From positions 1 through 64,000 of the IMG/VR virus record IMGVR_UViG_3300022932_000018: a stretch of 64,000 nt of DNA; one strand, given 5' to 3'. The position numbers were made by a program, and so were the translations under genes. The notes beneath the pieces were generated by a model. The model saw only the letters and a program-made list of their open reading frames with translations, was not told the origin of the DNA and searched no databases. Positions within the stretch are counted from its first letter, which is position 1, and the number at the start of each line of letters is the position of its first letter. Of this stretch, positions 45,162 to 53,519 are shown piece by piece. This DNA is from a virus.

Positions 45162-45171
45162 GATAATACGG
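45162..45171 (-). promoter_or_regulatory. Late promoter motif, ejection-protein operon
   Basis: CCGTATTATC on the leftward strand, 5 nt before the ATG at 45156. The 10-bp motif is identical to that at 28341. Confidence 0.5.
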
Positions 45172-45522
45172 TCAAACCTCTTTTATCTGAATATTATGGA
45201 AGTGTAGCATCATCTTCTTTTTCAGCCGGTAAATGTCCGTTTTCATGCCTTTGGCGTCTTCCACAATCTTGTCACCTTTGTAGTCCGTGTACACGAAATC
45301 AGCGATGTAGGTACATTCGCGCTCAACGCACTTCTTCTTTCCATCCACTACCCGGTACTGCGCTTCCATGAGCGTGAATTTCACCTGGCGCTGCAGGTCG
45401 GTTATCTGGCCGGCGTGAGCCATCACCATGAGGTCGTTGTATCTCTTTGCCTCTTTTTTAGAGTCAAATTTGATGTCGCCGACCTGGGTCTTTGTGTTGC
45501 CGTATTTGCTTCTTCTTATCAT
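45172..45522 (-). CDS. DUF1064-family nuclease-like protein
   Basis: The 116-residue protein has the DUF1064 layout: KYGNTKTQVGDIKFDSKKEA near the start, a TYIADFVYTDYKGDKIVEDAK segment (Asp ... Glu-x-Lys) in the middle and a Lys-rich helix at the end. Family members are small PDDEXK-type endonucleases of phages, possibly resolving branched DNA. Its stop lies directly beside the late promoter motif. Confidence 0.75.
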   Translation of the reverse strand: MIRRSKYGNTKTQVGDIKFDSKKEAKRYNDLMVMAHAGQITDLQRQVKFTLMEAQYRVVDGKKKCVERECTYIADFVYTDYKGDKIVEDAKGMKTDIYRLKKKMMLHFHNIQIKEV

Positions 45523-45564
45523 GCTATTATTTTTGCGCTGCGGCTTCTGTTGGGGTGGTGTGGG

Positions 45565-45849
45565 TCATGGGAGGGCGGGAATAGGCTGGAATAAAAGGGG
45601 ATATGTCATAATGAATGTTGATGGGTTAAGCCACCATCTGTCATTTTCACAGTAAACAAGTTCTATCACGCCCAACGGGTACAAGGCCAATATCTTTGTC
45701 CCATCCTTTGGTGCCTGCTCAATAGGCAACCACTGCGGCTGTGCGGCGAGGTAGCCTTGCTGATACCCTTGCCGGAGCAGCATAGAATGTTCGCCTTCGC
45801 CGGGGTATAGTGCATTTGCACGTTCATGTGCTTTATCTTCTACTTTCAT
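45565..45849 (-). CDS. DUF551 protein (94 aa)
   Basis: WLPIEQAPKDGTKILALYPL and a C-terminal PLLFQPIPALP segment match DUF551. One of three copies or relatives in the window (also 3770-4249 and 60447-60761). Function unknown. Confidence 0.65.
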   Translation of the reverse strand: MKVEDKAHERANALYPGEGEHSMLLRQGYQQGYLAAQPQWLPIEQAPKDGTKILALYPLGVIELVYCENDRWWLNPSTFIMTYPLLFQPIPALP

Positions 45850-46211
45850 TTCTGTGTGTTTTTGTGGGTGGATAGGGCGGCGCGTCCTGCATCAATGAGA
45901 GATGATTTCGCTCCCGATGATTCCAATGCATCCAATACGTTCTCCAACGCCTCCACCAGCGGCTGCATGTGGGAGGTAGCGACTTCAGCGCACGCGTAAG
46001 CTATATTTGTAGGCCTGAAAGGGGCTAATGATATCTTTGCTATTGCCTGTTCCATCCGCTCCACCAACCCTTCATCCGTCTGCGGCTGGCTGGTGGTGAG
46101 GGCGGCATATATTTCCGCTCCTTGTATCATCGCATCTTCTTGGAAGTGATGCGGGCCTTTTACGCAGGCTTTCTTTATCGCGGCCAATACCGCTTCTGGT
46201 AGGTTGTTCAT
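45846..46211 (-). CDS. Hypothetical protein (121 aa)
   Basis: The start at 46211 (MNNLPEAVLAAIKKACVKGP) avoids a low-complexity Pro extension that appears only in the longer reading. Helical and acidic, it overlaps the DUF551 gene by four bases. Function unknown. Confidence 0.55.
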   Translation of the reverse strand: MNNLPEAVLAAIKKACVKGPHHFQEDAMIQGAEIYAALTTSQPQTDEGLVERMEQAIAKISLAPFRPTNIAYACAEVATSHMQPLVEALENVLDALESSGAKSSLIDAGRAALSTHKNTQK

Positions 46212-46230
46212 GTTAGGGGGTGGGGGTGGT

Positions 46231-46641
46231 TTATGCCGTGAGGCGGCGGTTAGCATCATCTAGTGTTATCTTTCCAGTAGTCAGCAAGTGAATAAGGAAA
46301 TCCCCAGCAGAAACATTCATAGCCTTGCTTGCAAAGCCTGTGAATGGCTTTTCTACCAAGTATGAAAACCCGCACTCGTAAGACCTTTTGCCGATGCTTT
46401 GGCTAAATCCAAACATACCGCAAGCAGCCATGAGTTCTGCTATTGTAAATGCTGAAAAGAACTCGCCAACAGTTGTCCCGTCATGACTTGTCGAGTCTGC
46501 AATCCTGAGATGTGTACCATCTATAACGCTATAGTAGATGTTGCCGTTATTATCATAACTAAGATGAGTTTCTTGCTGCAATCCTAGTGCTTTTAGCTTT
46601 CTTGCCTGCTCCAGCGTGCAGACTTGTTGTTCTATTTTCAT
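46231..46641 (-). CDS. Hypothetical protein, paralogue of 58419-58808 (136 aa)
   Basis: Begins MKIEQQVCTLEQARKLKALG. The gene at 58419-58808 starts almost identically and both carry an AFTIAELxA segment in the middle, so they are diverged copies. TAAATTTG lies just before the ATG. Function unknown. Confidence 0.6.
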   Translation of the reverse strand: MKIEQQVCTLEQARKLKALGLQQETHLSYDNNGNIYYSVIDGTHLRIADSTSHDGTTVGEFFSAFTIAELMAACGMFGFSQSIGKRSYECGFSYLVEKPFTGFASKAMNVSAGDFLIHLLTTGKITLDDANRRLTA

Positions 46642-46694
46642 ACTTTCCAAATTTACCCCCACGCCTGCTATTAACAGGGCGCAAGGTTGTGAGA

Positions 46695-47441
46695 TTAATT
46701 GTGTTGAGGTCTGTTTTTCATTTTCTCTTGCCAGGCGTGGATGATTTCTTCGTCCGATTTGCATATGTCTCCGTAAATCTCGGTCTTGGCATCAATCCGA
46801 ACCAGTTTCTTGCCCGAGGTTGTATCTCTGTTTGGCATCAGAACGACCTTCTTCTCCTTGTGCGGGTTGTGTAAGCGTCCTTTGTTGACTGTGATTTTTG
46901 GCATGGGAGTTGGTTTTGGTTTTGGTATGCGTGGCTCTTTTGGCCCTTTTGTCCGGCGCCATCCCTTCTCGGTCATTATCATTTCCTTGCCGGAACTGTT
47001 GACCTTGATGTCTCCGATCTTGTATTTAGCGCCTCTGGTGCGCAGTCTAACGAGTCCGTTTTCTGTCATTTGGTAGACACCATTGCTATAATAGCGCAAC
47101 TCCCCCATTTTTACACGAAAAGCATTGGGAATGTAAGGGATATCGACCCCACTCTTGCGCATATTTTGCACCCTTTTATGGACAAGAGAAGCCTGTATGC
47201 CGAGGTGCGCAGCGATTTTACTGGCTTTTGTGTCGGCATAATTGGCAAGGATATACTCGTTTTCCTTCCGAATCAATTCGGTCTCCGGTCTGGTTGGTTT
47301 GCGCTTCCTAGACAATCCCATCTCCTTGCCTGCTGCATTGATGGTGATATGAGCACGTTTCAAGTGCTTTGACATCTGACGAAGCGTCATTGTTTCCCAA
47401 TGGTCGCGAATGTATTTCAGGTCTTTTTTTGATAGATTCAT
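46695..47441 (-). CDS. DNA-binding-like protein with helix-turn-helix segments (248 aa)
   Basis: The first 100 residues look like two helix-turn-helix units (YIRDHWETMTLRQMSKHLK, then IAAHLGIQASLVHKRVQNMR). The rest is a very basic, Pro/Lys-rich linker and a small C-terminal domain. A transcription or packaging regulator is plausible. It overlaps the upstream gene by four bases. Confidence 0.55.
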   Translation of the reverse strand: MNLSKKDLKYIRDHWETMTLRQMSKHLKRAHITINAAGKEMGLSRKRKPTRPETELIRKENEYILANYADTKASKIAAHLGIQASLVHKRVQNMRKSGVDIPYIPNAFRVKMGELRYYSNGVYQMTENGLVRLRTRGAKYKIGDIKVNSSGKEMIMTEKGWRRTKGPKEPRIPKPKPTPMPKITVNKGRLHNPHKEKKVVLMPNRDTTSGKKLVRIDAKTEIYGDICKSDEEIIHAWQEKMKNRPQHN

Positions 47442-47833
47442 GATTCTTCTTTTTGTCGCTCTGAAAGTTTGAGATATGCGGTATTCAGTTCCTTCTCGAA
47501 GACATCCCGGAGTTCTTTTGGCAGAGCCATGAACATTGTCATCACGCTGCCGGTCTGCAGGACTATTTCGTCGTCCAGCACTTCGGCCTTGTATTCAGCG
47601 TGGTCTTTCAACTGAAGTATCTGCCGGCACCCATTGAGGGCAGAATTCATGCTATTCAGCATTGCTGCCATTATCTTCTGCTGACGTGGGCTTACGAATG
47701 GTTCGCGCTTCCATGCCTGGAGGTTTGCTTTGGCGAATGAAAGGTTGGTTGAAATCTGAACCAGGTAGTTGGTGCCAGCCTGATTCCAACTGTGCTTTAT
47801 CGCTGCGTGTAGTTCTTCGGGTGTGGGTGTCAT
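47438..47833 (-). CDS. Hypothetical protein (131 aa)
   Basis: A helical protein starting MTPTPEELHAAIKHSWNQAG. It lies just downstream of the terminator that ends the lipoprotein gene, so it starts a new transcription unit with the DNA-binding-like gene. Function unknown. Confidence 0.55.
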   Translation of the reverse strand: MTPTPEELHAAIKHSWNQAGTNYLVQISTNLSFAKANLQAWKREPFVSPRQQKIMAAMLNSMNSALNGCRQILQLKDHAEYKAEVLDDEIVLQTGSVMTMFMALPKELRDVFEKELNTAYLKLSERQKEES

Positions 47834-47848
47834 TGACGATAGTTTAAA

Positions 47849-47878
47849 GAAGCCGGCAACCGGGTGGCTACCGGCTTC
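47849..47878 (-). terminator. Terminator after lipoprotein gene
   Basis: GAAGCCGG pairs with CCGGCTTC around an inner stem, followed by TTTAAAC leftwards. Confidence 0.65.
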
Positions 47879-47884
47879 AGTGAA

Positions 47885-48379
47885 TTAATGAGGTTTCTTG
47901 ACCAGCAGACCTACAATCCAGGCTGTGTTGCAGAGGCCATGGTGAATGAGGCAGTTTGCCGATGGGCATGGTATAGTTGGCCAGTATGTGTCGGCAACAG
48001 CTTCTCCGGAATCATTTACCGGTACCATGATCGTTGCTGTCTGCGTCGTCGATTGACCGTAGTTGTTGTTCGCCCACTCGATGTTGTGGACCGTGTAGAA
48101 GCGGAACCCGGTAATTTGGGAATTGTTATCAGCGTACTGGTTCAGTTCTGCCAGCGTGACGCCAAAAGAAAGCGGCGCCTGGGCAACACCTTCACCGTCT
48201 GCCACAGATAGGTAGTAGGAACGCGCCATCTTCTCGGCGTCGGCGCTATCAATGGTGCCGGTTGTTGTCCGGATCATGCTGCGGTTCTTTACTGCCGGCG
48301 CTTCCGGTGTCTTGTTGTCGCTCTTGGTGCATGCGAGAAATAGCATGGCTGCTGCGAGTGTCAGGATTGTCTTTTTCAT
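47885..48379 (-). CDS. Phage lipoprotein (164 aa)
   Basis: Residues 1-16 form a signal peptide ending in LFLAC (lipobox, Cys17), followed by the acidic Ser/Asp/Asn stretch usual for surface-exposed Bacteroidota lipoproteins. The mature part is polar with several Cys. A strong terminator follows directly. Host-surface modification or superinfection exclusion is possible. Confidence 0.65.
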   Translation of the reverse strand: MKKTILTLAAAMLFLACTKSDNKTPEAPAVKNRSMIRTTTGTIDSADAEKMARSYYLSVADGEGVAQAPLSFGVTLAELNQYADNNSQITGFRFYTVHNIEWANNNYGQSTTQTATIMVPVNDSGEAVADTYWPTIPCPSANCLIHHGLCNTAWIVGLLVKKPH

Positions 48380-48397
48380 TTTTGGTTGGTTGGGGTT

Positions 48398-49090
48398 TTA
48401 AAAGAGGGATTGTTGTTGAATGATTGGTCTGGGAGTATTTGTCCAGATAGCTTCTGTTTGAAATTTTTGGTTTGCGCCTCTCATTTCTGAGAGTGGTTGA
48501 AACGGCATCCAGTCTGACCTCATGTTTTCACATACCATTACTTGCCCATTTCGTGTTTGGCACCATTCGCCAAGCGATTTAAAATCAACTTTGTTTTCCT
48601 TGTAAGCGCTTCCTCCGTATTGGTATGGTGGGTCGATGAACCAGGTAGCATTTTCATTTTTGATGTCTTGATAGTCACCATGAATTATTGTCCAGTGACG
48701 TATTTTATGCAGCTGGTCGGCAATCCTTTTCCATCGGTTCTTTCTGCTGTTCTGCTCTGCTGCAAAAGGGGATACTTTGTTTCTTGGGACTGTAGCTGCT
48801 ATTCCGCAGCACAGCCCAAGGAATAGGCGTTCATCTTCCGATATATTTAAATCCCGCAAATCAAGTCCTTTTTTTAATTCTGGAAGACCTAGTATGTCTT
48901 GCACGCTACATTTCTGTAGCCATAGCCAAACTCGTACTATAACCTCATATTTATCAACAAGTGTTACGTCGTGGTCATAGTATTTCAAGCTATATCTGGC
49001 ACTTCCGGCAAAGGGCTCTATTATTTTTTCGTGCAATGGCGCAGGGTATAGGTGAACTATTCTGCTTTTGCTGCCGTAATAGCTGAACAT
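48398..49090 (-). CDS. DNA adenine methyltransferase (Dam/D12 type)
   Basis: A 230-residue enzyme. Motif I (IIEPFAGSARYSL, near residues 23-35) binds AdoMet, and the catalytic ATWFIDPPYQ (motif IV, near 150-159) is that of N6-adenine methylases. The start at 49090 (MFSYYGSKSRIVHLYPAPLH) is the standard D12-class beginning; the longer reading from 49258 is in the helicase gene. It may protect phage DNA from restriction. Confidence 0.85.
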   Translation of the reverse strand: MFSYYGSKSRIVHLYPAPLHEKIIEPFAGSARYSLKYYDHDVTLVDKYEVIVRVWLWLQKCSVQDILGLPELKKGLDLRDLNISEDERLFLGLCCGIAATVPRNKVSPFAAEQNSRKNRWKRIADQLHKIRHWTIIHGDYQDIKNENATWFIDPPYQYGGSAYKENKVDFKSLGEWCQTRNGQVMVCENMRSDWMPFQPLSEMRGANQKFQTEAIWTNTPRPIIQQQSLF

Positions 49091-49092
49091 GA

Positions 49093-50589
49093 TTAAAAAG
49101 GAGCGTTTTGCTCTTGTTTGTTTGATTCTGTGATGTCGCGGCGGATGCCGGCTTGTGGGTTTTGGTGTTGCCAGTCTATTTCTTTCTGGTAATCTGTGAA
49201 TTGGTTGTGCTGTTTTACGAATTTTGCTCGGAACGCACCGACCTCGCCAAGCCTCCACTTCGCTATGTCGATAATCGCGTCTGTGTCGTCGAAGGTCATG
49301 TCGGTTCCGCCAATGTTCATTTCAGGACACTTGTGTTGTGAGGGCCGGAAGACGAAAATAACGCCGTCTGCATCCTGTTCAATTGCTCCTGACTCTCGCA
49401 AATCCGACAAGGCATAAAGTCTTGCGGCCTTACCCTTTTCCATTCTATTGAGTTGAGAGAGTGCAATTATTGGTATTTCTAGGTCCATTGCCAGGCCTTT
49501 CAGTTCCTTGCTCACAAAGTTGACTTCTTCTTCTCTGGTACCGAACTTTTTGCCGGCTCCGCGAACCAGCTGAATATAGTCAATGAACAAAGCCTGTATG
49601 CCGTACTTCTTCTTCATTGTTCGTGCGGTGGCTTTAAGCTCGATGATGTTGATACCTCCTTTGTCGTAGATATACAATGGTATTTGGCGGACCTCATTCA
49701 GAATAGTCCCTTCTAGCTCTGTCCACTTTGCGTCACTGAATTTACCACCTCGGACGACCTTTATTTCTTCCTCAAGGATGCGCGAAAGTATTTTCCAGAC
49801 AAGTTGTTTGTCCTTCATTTCAAGAGAAAAGAAGCCTACCGGAGACCCTGACCGTGCGATGCTTTCTGCGATATTCAGCGCTAAGCTGGTTTTCCCTTCT
49901 CCAGTGCCTGCGGCAAGAACAATCAAGTCCGGTGCTGTAAGGCCTAGTGTTATTTCGTCAAGTTTGGTGAGGCCGGTTTTCAGACCCAGCATGTTGGTGT
50001 TGTTGTTCCTGGCTTCACGCATTTCCATTATGGTTGGCAAGATGGAGCCGGCAAGGCTTTTAATGGTTCCGGTGCGGATGTGGTCATTGATGCCTGACAT
50101 TGCCGTCTGAGTCGCTTCCATAAGGTCGAATACGTCCTCGCTGTCTTCATAGGCTTTTGCGATTGTTTCTCCCGAAATTCGGATAAGCTCTCTCATCATG
50201 AACTTCTGCATGATCAGCATCGAATGTGTTTCAGCATGAGCCCCGGAAACAACGGATGAAGTCAGCTTTACCAGATAGGGCGCCCCGCCGACAATTTCAA
50301 ATTCACCTGCTGCTCTCAGTTCCTCAATCACCGTGAGCATGTCGATTGGCTGCCCTTTATTCACCAATCTGAGTATAGCAGCATAAATTTTCTGATTAGC
50401 GTCTACATAGAAGCATTCTGGCTCTCTGAGTATTCGGATTACCGTGTCGGCTGCATTCTTTTCAAGCAATATACACCCGAGTACTGCTTCTTCTACATCT
50501 GGGAGCTGGGGCGGAATCCTGCCGTATACCAAAGTGTTCAATTGAGGTTTGTTTCTGGTATCGAAGTCTTTTTTTGTATTGAGTGCCAT
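49093..50589 (-). CDS. dnaB: Replicative DNA helicase, DnaB-like
   Basis: 498 residues. The N-terminal domain (PDVEEAVLGCILLEKNAADT) packs with primase. Walker A GTGEGKTS lies near residue 224 and Walker B ALFIDYIQLV near 330, with SDLRESGAIEQDAD near 400 as the arginine-finger region. It unwinds DNA at the fork. No phage DNA polymerase is present here, so it would load host replication proteins. It overlaps the DUF1376-like gene by one base. Confidence 0.9.
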   Translation of the reverse strand: MALNTKKDFDTRNKPQLNTLVYGRIPPQLPDVEEAVLGCILLEKNAADTVIRILREPECFYVDANQKIYAAILRLVNKGQPIDMLTVIEELRAAGEFEIVGGAPYLVKLTSSVVSGAHAETHSMLIMQKFMMRELIRISGETIAKAYEDSEDVFDLMEATQTAMSGINDHIRTGTIKSLAGSILPTIMEMREARNNNTNMLGLKTGLTKLDEITLGLTAPDLIVLAAGTGEGKTSLALNIAESIARSGSPVGFFSLEMKDKQLVWKILSRILEEEIKVVRGGKFSDAKWTELEGTILNEVRQIPLYIYDKGGINIIELKATARTMKKKYGIQALFIDYIQLVRGAGKKFGTREEEVNFVSKELKGLAMDLEIPIIALSQLNRMEKGKAARLYALSDLRESGAIEQDADGVIFVFRPSQHKCPEMNIGGTDMTFDDTDAIIDIAKWRLGEVGAFRAKFVKQHNQFTDYQKEIDWQHQNPQAGIRRDITESNKQEQNAPF

Positions 50590-51128
50590 TACAGGAGTCG
50601 TTTGTCGGGTGCGTTGATTTGCTGAGGTTGTGAAGGTGTTTTGTTTGCTGACCAGTCATTGTTCGCTTGCCACTTAAGAAGGCGCAGTCTGAGTTCCCAT
50701 GTCTTTTCAAGTTCAAATCGCATTTTCTTACCGCTGTGGCTTTTTTCACGCCAGTAGTCATAGAAGGGACGGACAATCTTTGCTCCAAATTCTGTGACGT
50801 GTGGCACAAGGCTTTCGTAAAATGCTTTCTCTCGTTCTTCGACTGGAAGTGAAGCGTCGGCCTTGTTTTTCGGCGCTCTTTTCTCTCGTTCCTGCTCAAG
50901 TCGCTGGTTGCGTAGGAGCCCATCTTCACCAACTTTAAATTTTGCCATCACGATGGCTGTATTTTCAAATCCTGTTATAAGTTGGAGAGCCTGTGGGTCA
51001 TTTGGCAGCGCTCCCTTATCCCACTGTTCACATAGTAGCCGGATATATGCTCCGACCTCCTCTGGCTTCATCCTGGCTGTTCCGAGGATGAAGTCAGATA
51101 CATTTAGCGCGAAGGATGCGAGCTTCAT
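50589..51128 (-). CDS. DUF1376-like replication protein (179 aa)
   Basis: The N-terminal 75 residues (FILGTARMKPEEVGAYIRLL and on) match DUF1376, a domain found in phage replication proteins that help load DnaB. The C-terminus is charged. It sits directly before dnaB and is transcribed from a TACATTTG promoter. Its leader carries the second conserved hairpin (51137-51180), 8 nt before the ATG. Confidence 0.7.
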   Translation of the reverse strand: MKLASFALNVSDFILGTARMKPEEVGAYIRLLCEQWDKGALPNDPQALQLITGFENTAIVMAKFKVGEDGLLRNQRLEQEREKRAPKNKADASLPVEEREKAFYESLVPHVTEFGAKIVRPFYDYWREKSHSGKKMRFELEKTWELRLRLLKWQANNDWSANKTPSQPQQINAPDKRLL

Positions 51129-51136
51129 AAAACAAT

Positions 51137-51180
51137 AATCCCTGACGGTTCAGGCGAGCAGGCCATCCCCGTCAGGGATT
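51137..51180 (-). promoter_or_regulatory. Conserved 5'-UTR hairpin, copy 2
   Basis: Twelve perfect base pairs (51137-51148 with 51169-51180) enclose a loop with GGCCTGC. Same distance (8 nt) to the ATG and the same outer stem as the copy at 5777-5822, but the inner pairs differ on both strands, which is compensatory change. Confidence 0.6.
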
Positions 51181-51242
51181 GTAAATAAGTTAATTGAACC
51201 TATCTGCTCATAGGTGCCAATGCCGATCCTTTCGGCTTGGTG

Positions 51243-51250
51243 CAAATGTA
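51243..51250 (-). promoter_or_regulatory. Host-type promoter of the replication operon
   Basis: TACATTTG on the leftward strand gives the -7 element. The -33 region is not a clear TTTG. The leader of about 110 nt carries two hairpins, including one with stem CCAAGCCGA. Confidence 0.4.
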
Positions 51251-52465
51251 CTACATGGCCTCTACATCAGAAAGGATTTGCTCTTTTAATTTTTGAATCC
51301 ACACCTGGATTTGATAGGTGTAGTGCTTTCCTGCTTGTGTTTCGCATTCAGGCATTGGGAATGTAAACGCATTGACCGCGTAGGTTGCAATCTTCTCCTT
51401 GTCCGGCCGGAGAGCCAGGGGGCGTTCTTCTGCGGCTTTGAACTCCTGCTCAGCTTTTTCTTCCTGCATGCGCTTGTCATGCGCAGCCTTTTCAGCCTTT
51501 TGTTTTTCTTCGGCATCGTGATCTGCCATGCGCTTCTTGGCAGACTCAATAAGCGCTTCCCAATCGTTTTCTGATAGGAAGTGTATTTCTTCCTTATCAA
51601 CCAGAACTTTTTCTCCGTAAGCGTATTCATCATTACCGAACGCGTCAGTTAAGCCAATTCCGGACAGCTTGTTCCTGCGTTTGTCCAACATGATTTGGGC
51701 TTGCTGCTCCGCAATCTCCTTTTGCTGACGTTCAATCTCGGCTTGCTTGGCCTCGTTCTCCTGACGGATGCGTTCTTGTTCAGCACGTGTGCGTTCGATT
51801 TCTTCACGCTCTTTGCGCAGCCTTTCATCTTCTTCCTTGCGGCGTTGTTCTTCCGCCTGACGTTCCTTTTCGATGCGCAATGCTTCTGCAGCCTCCTGCT
51901 CTTTGCGAATGCGTTCAGCCTCGGCTTTCTCCGCTTCTTCCTTTTCGAACTCCGCTTTGGCAGTGTCAAGAACCTGGCTGTATTCCTCGTCGCTGAGGCT
52001 TTTGAGCATAGAGTAGTCAACTTCCTGGTTGTACTGGCGGAGACCGTCGATGCGCTTCTGAATGCGTGCTTCTTCGGCAGCTATTCTTTCTGCTTCAATG
52101 CGCTTCCATTCTTCTTCGAACTTCTCGGCCTCGGCACCCAGGCGTTCTTCATCGGGCTTAATCAGGGCAATGAGTTCTTTCTCTTTTGCGATGATGGTCT
52201 TGCTGAGCTCTGTCAGCGGAGCACGCATGGACTTGCCTTCGTTCTCGGTGTTGTTGCGCTCTTTCTTGAGGCGTTTCCGGCCTTCCTCGATGGATTTGTA
52301 GGTCGCTTTGTCTTCCGGGTTGGTGTACTGCAGATCGCTGTAATCTTTGGCCAGCGTTGCCAGTTGTGCTTTGCGGTCTTCGAATGCTTTGAGGCCGGCG
52401 TCAATAACCTTGAGAGTTTCGGATGTGGTCGTCGCCACTGATGTGTTGGTGTTTTCGGGTGTCAT
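51251..52465 (-). CDS. Long coiled-coil protein, DUF1351-like (404 aa)
   Basis: Residues about 110-270 are an almost unbroken, highly charged coiled coil (Glu/Lys/Arg/Gln). A folded N-terminal part and a small C-terminal domain flank it. This layout resembles DUF1351 phage proteins, which sit near recombination and exonuclease genes as here. Role unknown; a scaffold for the recombination proteins is possible. Confidence 0.55.
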   Translation of the reverse strand: MTPENTNTSVATTTSETLKVIDAGLKAFEDRKAQLATLAKDYSDLQYTNPEDKATYKSIEEGRKRLKKERNNTENEGKSMRAPLTELSKTIIAKEKELIALIKPDEERLGAEAEKFEEEWKRIEAERIAAEEARIQKRIDGLRQYNQEVDYSMLKSLSDEEYSQVLDTAKAEFEKEEAEKAEAERIRKEQEAAEALRIEKERQAEEQRRKEEDERLRKEREEIERTRAEQERIRQENEAKQAEIERQQKEIAEQQAQIMLDKRRNKLSGIGLTDAFGNDEYAYGEKVLVDKEEIHFLSENDWEALIESAKKRMADHDAEEKQKAEKAAHDKRMQEEKAEQEFKAAEERPLALRPDKEKIATYAVNAFTFPMPECETQAGKHYTYQIQVWIQKLKEQILSDVEAM

Positions 52466-52500
52466 TTTATTTGGGGATTACGGTGTGGTTGTGGAGCATG

Positions 52501-52896
52501 TTAGAATAGTGGCTGGATGCCTTTTTTAGAGTTGATAGTTTGTTGTGCATTGGCGCGGCGCATAGGGCCGTCCAACTTGTTGTGACAGCGTTGGCACAGG
52601 GCTTGCAGGTTTTCGTCGCGGCAATCCATAGGGTCGGGATTATCAATGTGGGCTATGGTCAAGACAATTTTGAACGGCGGCCGCTTCAGCGCTTTCTCGA
52701 GCTCATTTTCGTCATCAGACGGCATATACCCGCCCGCAATATCTTCCACGGTGTAAAAGTTGCCTGATTTGAGCCGCCAACCTTCTCGCCCATTATCTAT
52801 GCCGCACCGCTCACACTTATTGCCAGCACGGGCCAAAATTCGTGGCCTTATCTCCGTTTTCCAGCTTGTCGGGTATTTGCTGTAATCGCACGGCAT
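52501..52896 (-). CDS. HNH endonuclease (131 aa)
   Basis: CERCG (near residue 33) and CQRC (near 107) form the zinc pair, and LTIAHIDNPDPMDCRDENLQ carries the HNH core (His and Asn positions). The size suits a free-standing phage HNH nuclease, often involved in packaging or intergenic mobility. It lies between the coiled-coil gene and a small protein. Confidence 0.75.
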   Translation of the reverse strand: MPCDYSKYPTSWKTEIRPRILARAGNKCERCGIDNGREGWRLKSGNFYTVEDIAGGYMPSDDENELEKALKRPPFKIVLTIAHIDNPDPMDCRDENLQALCQRCHNKLDGPMRRANAQQTINSKKGIQPLF

Positions 52897-52897
52897 T

Positions 52898-53161
52898 TTA
52901 CAGTTGCTTTAAAAATTCGTGAACTGATTGGGATGGCCTTTCGGTAGTATCGCGTCCCCACCAGCCAAAAGGGCTATGAGAGTAATACTTCCGATTGCCG
53001 TTGGGCTTTCGTATAGTAGGCCAAAGATGCTTGAGAAGGGTTGTCAACTCCTCTACCGTCCCATCATTCACGACGGCGGATTTGCCGTCGCGCAGGTCTT
53101 GGATTGTGAATACAGGGTCGTTGCGATGCAGGATGGCTGGTGGTGTTCTGCGGTGTGTCAT
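52898..53161 (-). CDS. Small hypothetical protein (87 aa)
   Basis: Starts MTHRRTPPAILHRNDPVFTI at 53161, in line with the end of the MazG-like gene. Basic and Trp-rich. It ends 1 nt before the HNH gene. Function unknown. Confidence 0.55.
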   Translation of the reverse strand: MTHRRTPPAILHRNDPVFTIQDLRDGKSAVVNDGTVEELTTLLKHLWPTIRKPNGNRKYYSHSPFGWWGRDTTERPSQSVHEFLKQL

Positions 53162-53162
53162 G

Positions 53163-53519
53163 TTAAAACGCTTTGCCGCCTTCTTTGGCGCGGTTTGCAA
53201 GTTGGTGGTCGGCACGGGTACGGTTGTAGGCCATCTTCTCAATAACGGCACCCTCGAGGTCATAGCCCATCATGCCACAGTAATCGCCAATGCGGATAAC
53301 GGCATCTGCAAACTCAACTTCAGCCATGCGACGGTGCGGCAGGTGGTCATCCATCAGGTTCTTCCGTTCGCCTTCCATTGCCTCGGAAAGCTCGGAATGC
53401 ATCAGGCATATCATTTCTGCCTTGTTGCGCTGGATTGGTTCACCGGTGGTACGGTCGCTGTGCCAGCCGGCATTCTGTGCGGCCTCAAACGCTTTCTTTA
53501 CAAGTTCTGTGATGGTCAT
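53163..53519 (-). CDS. MazG-like nucleotide pyrophosphohydrolase
   Basis: 118 residues with a helical all-alpha NTP pyrophosphatase layout: MHSELSEAMEGERKN (ExxE) near 40-54 and EVEFADAVIRIGDY (ExxD) near 67-80 are the metal-binding helices. Phage MazG-like enzymes hydrolyse dNTPs or (p)ppGpp-related nucleotides and may keep the host active. It overlaps the exonuclease gene by four bases. Confidence 0.7.
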   Translation of the reverse strand: MTITELVKKAFEAAQNAGWHSDRTTGEPIQRNKAEMICLMHSELSEAMEGERKNLMDDHLPHRRMAEVEFADAVIRIGDYCGMMGYDLEGAVIEKMAYNRTRADHQLANRAKEGGKAF

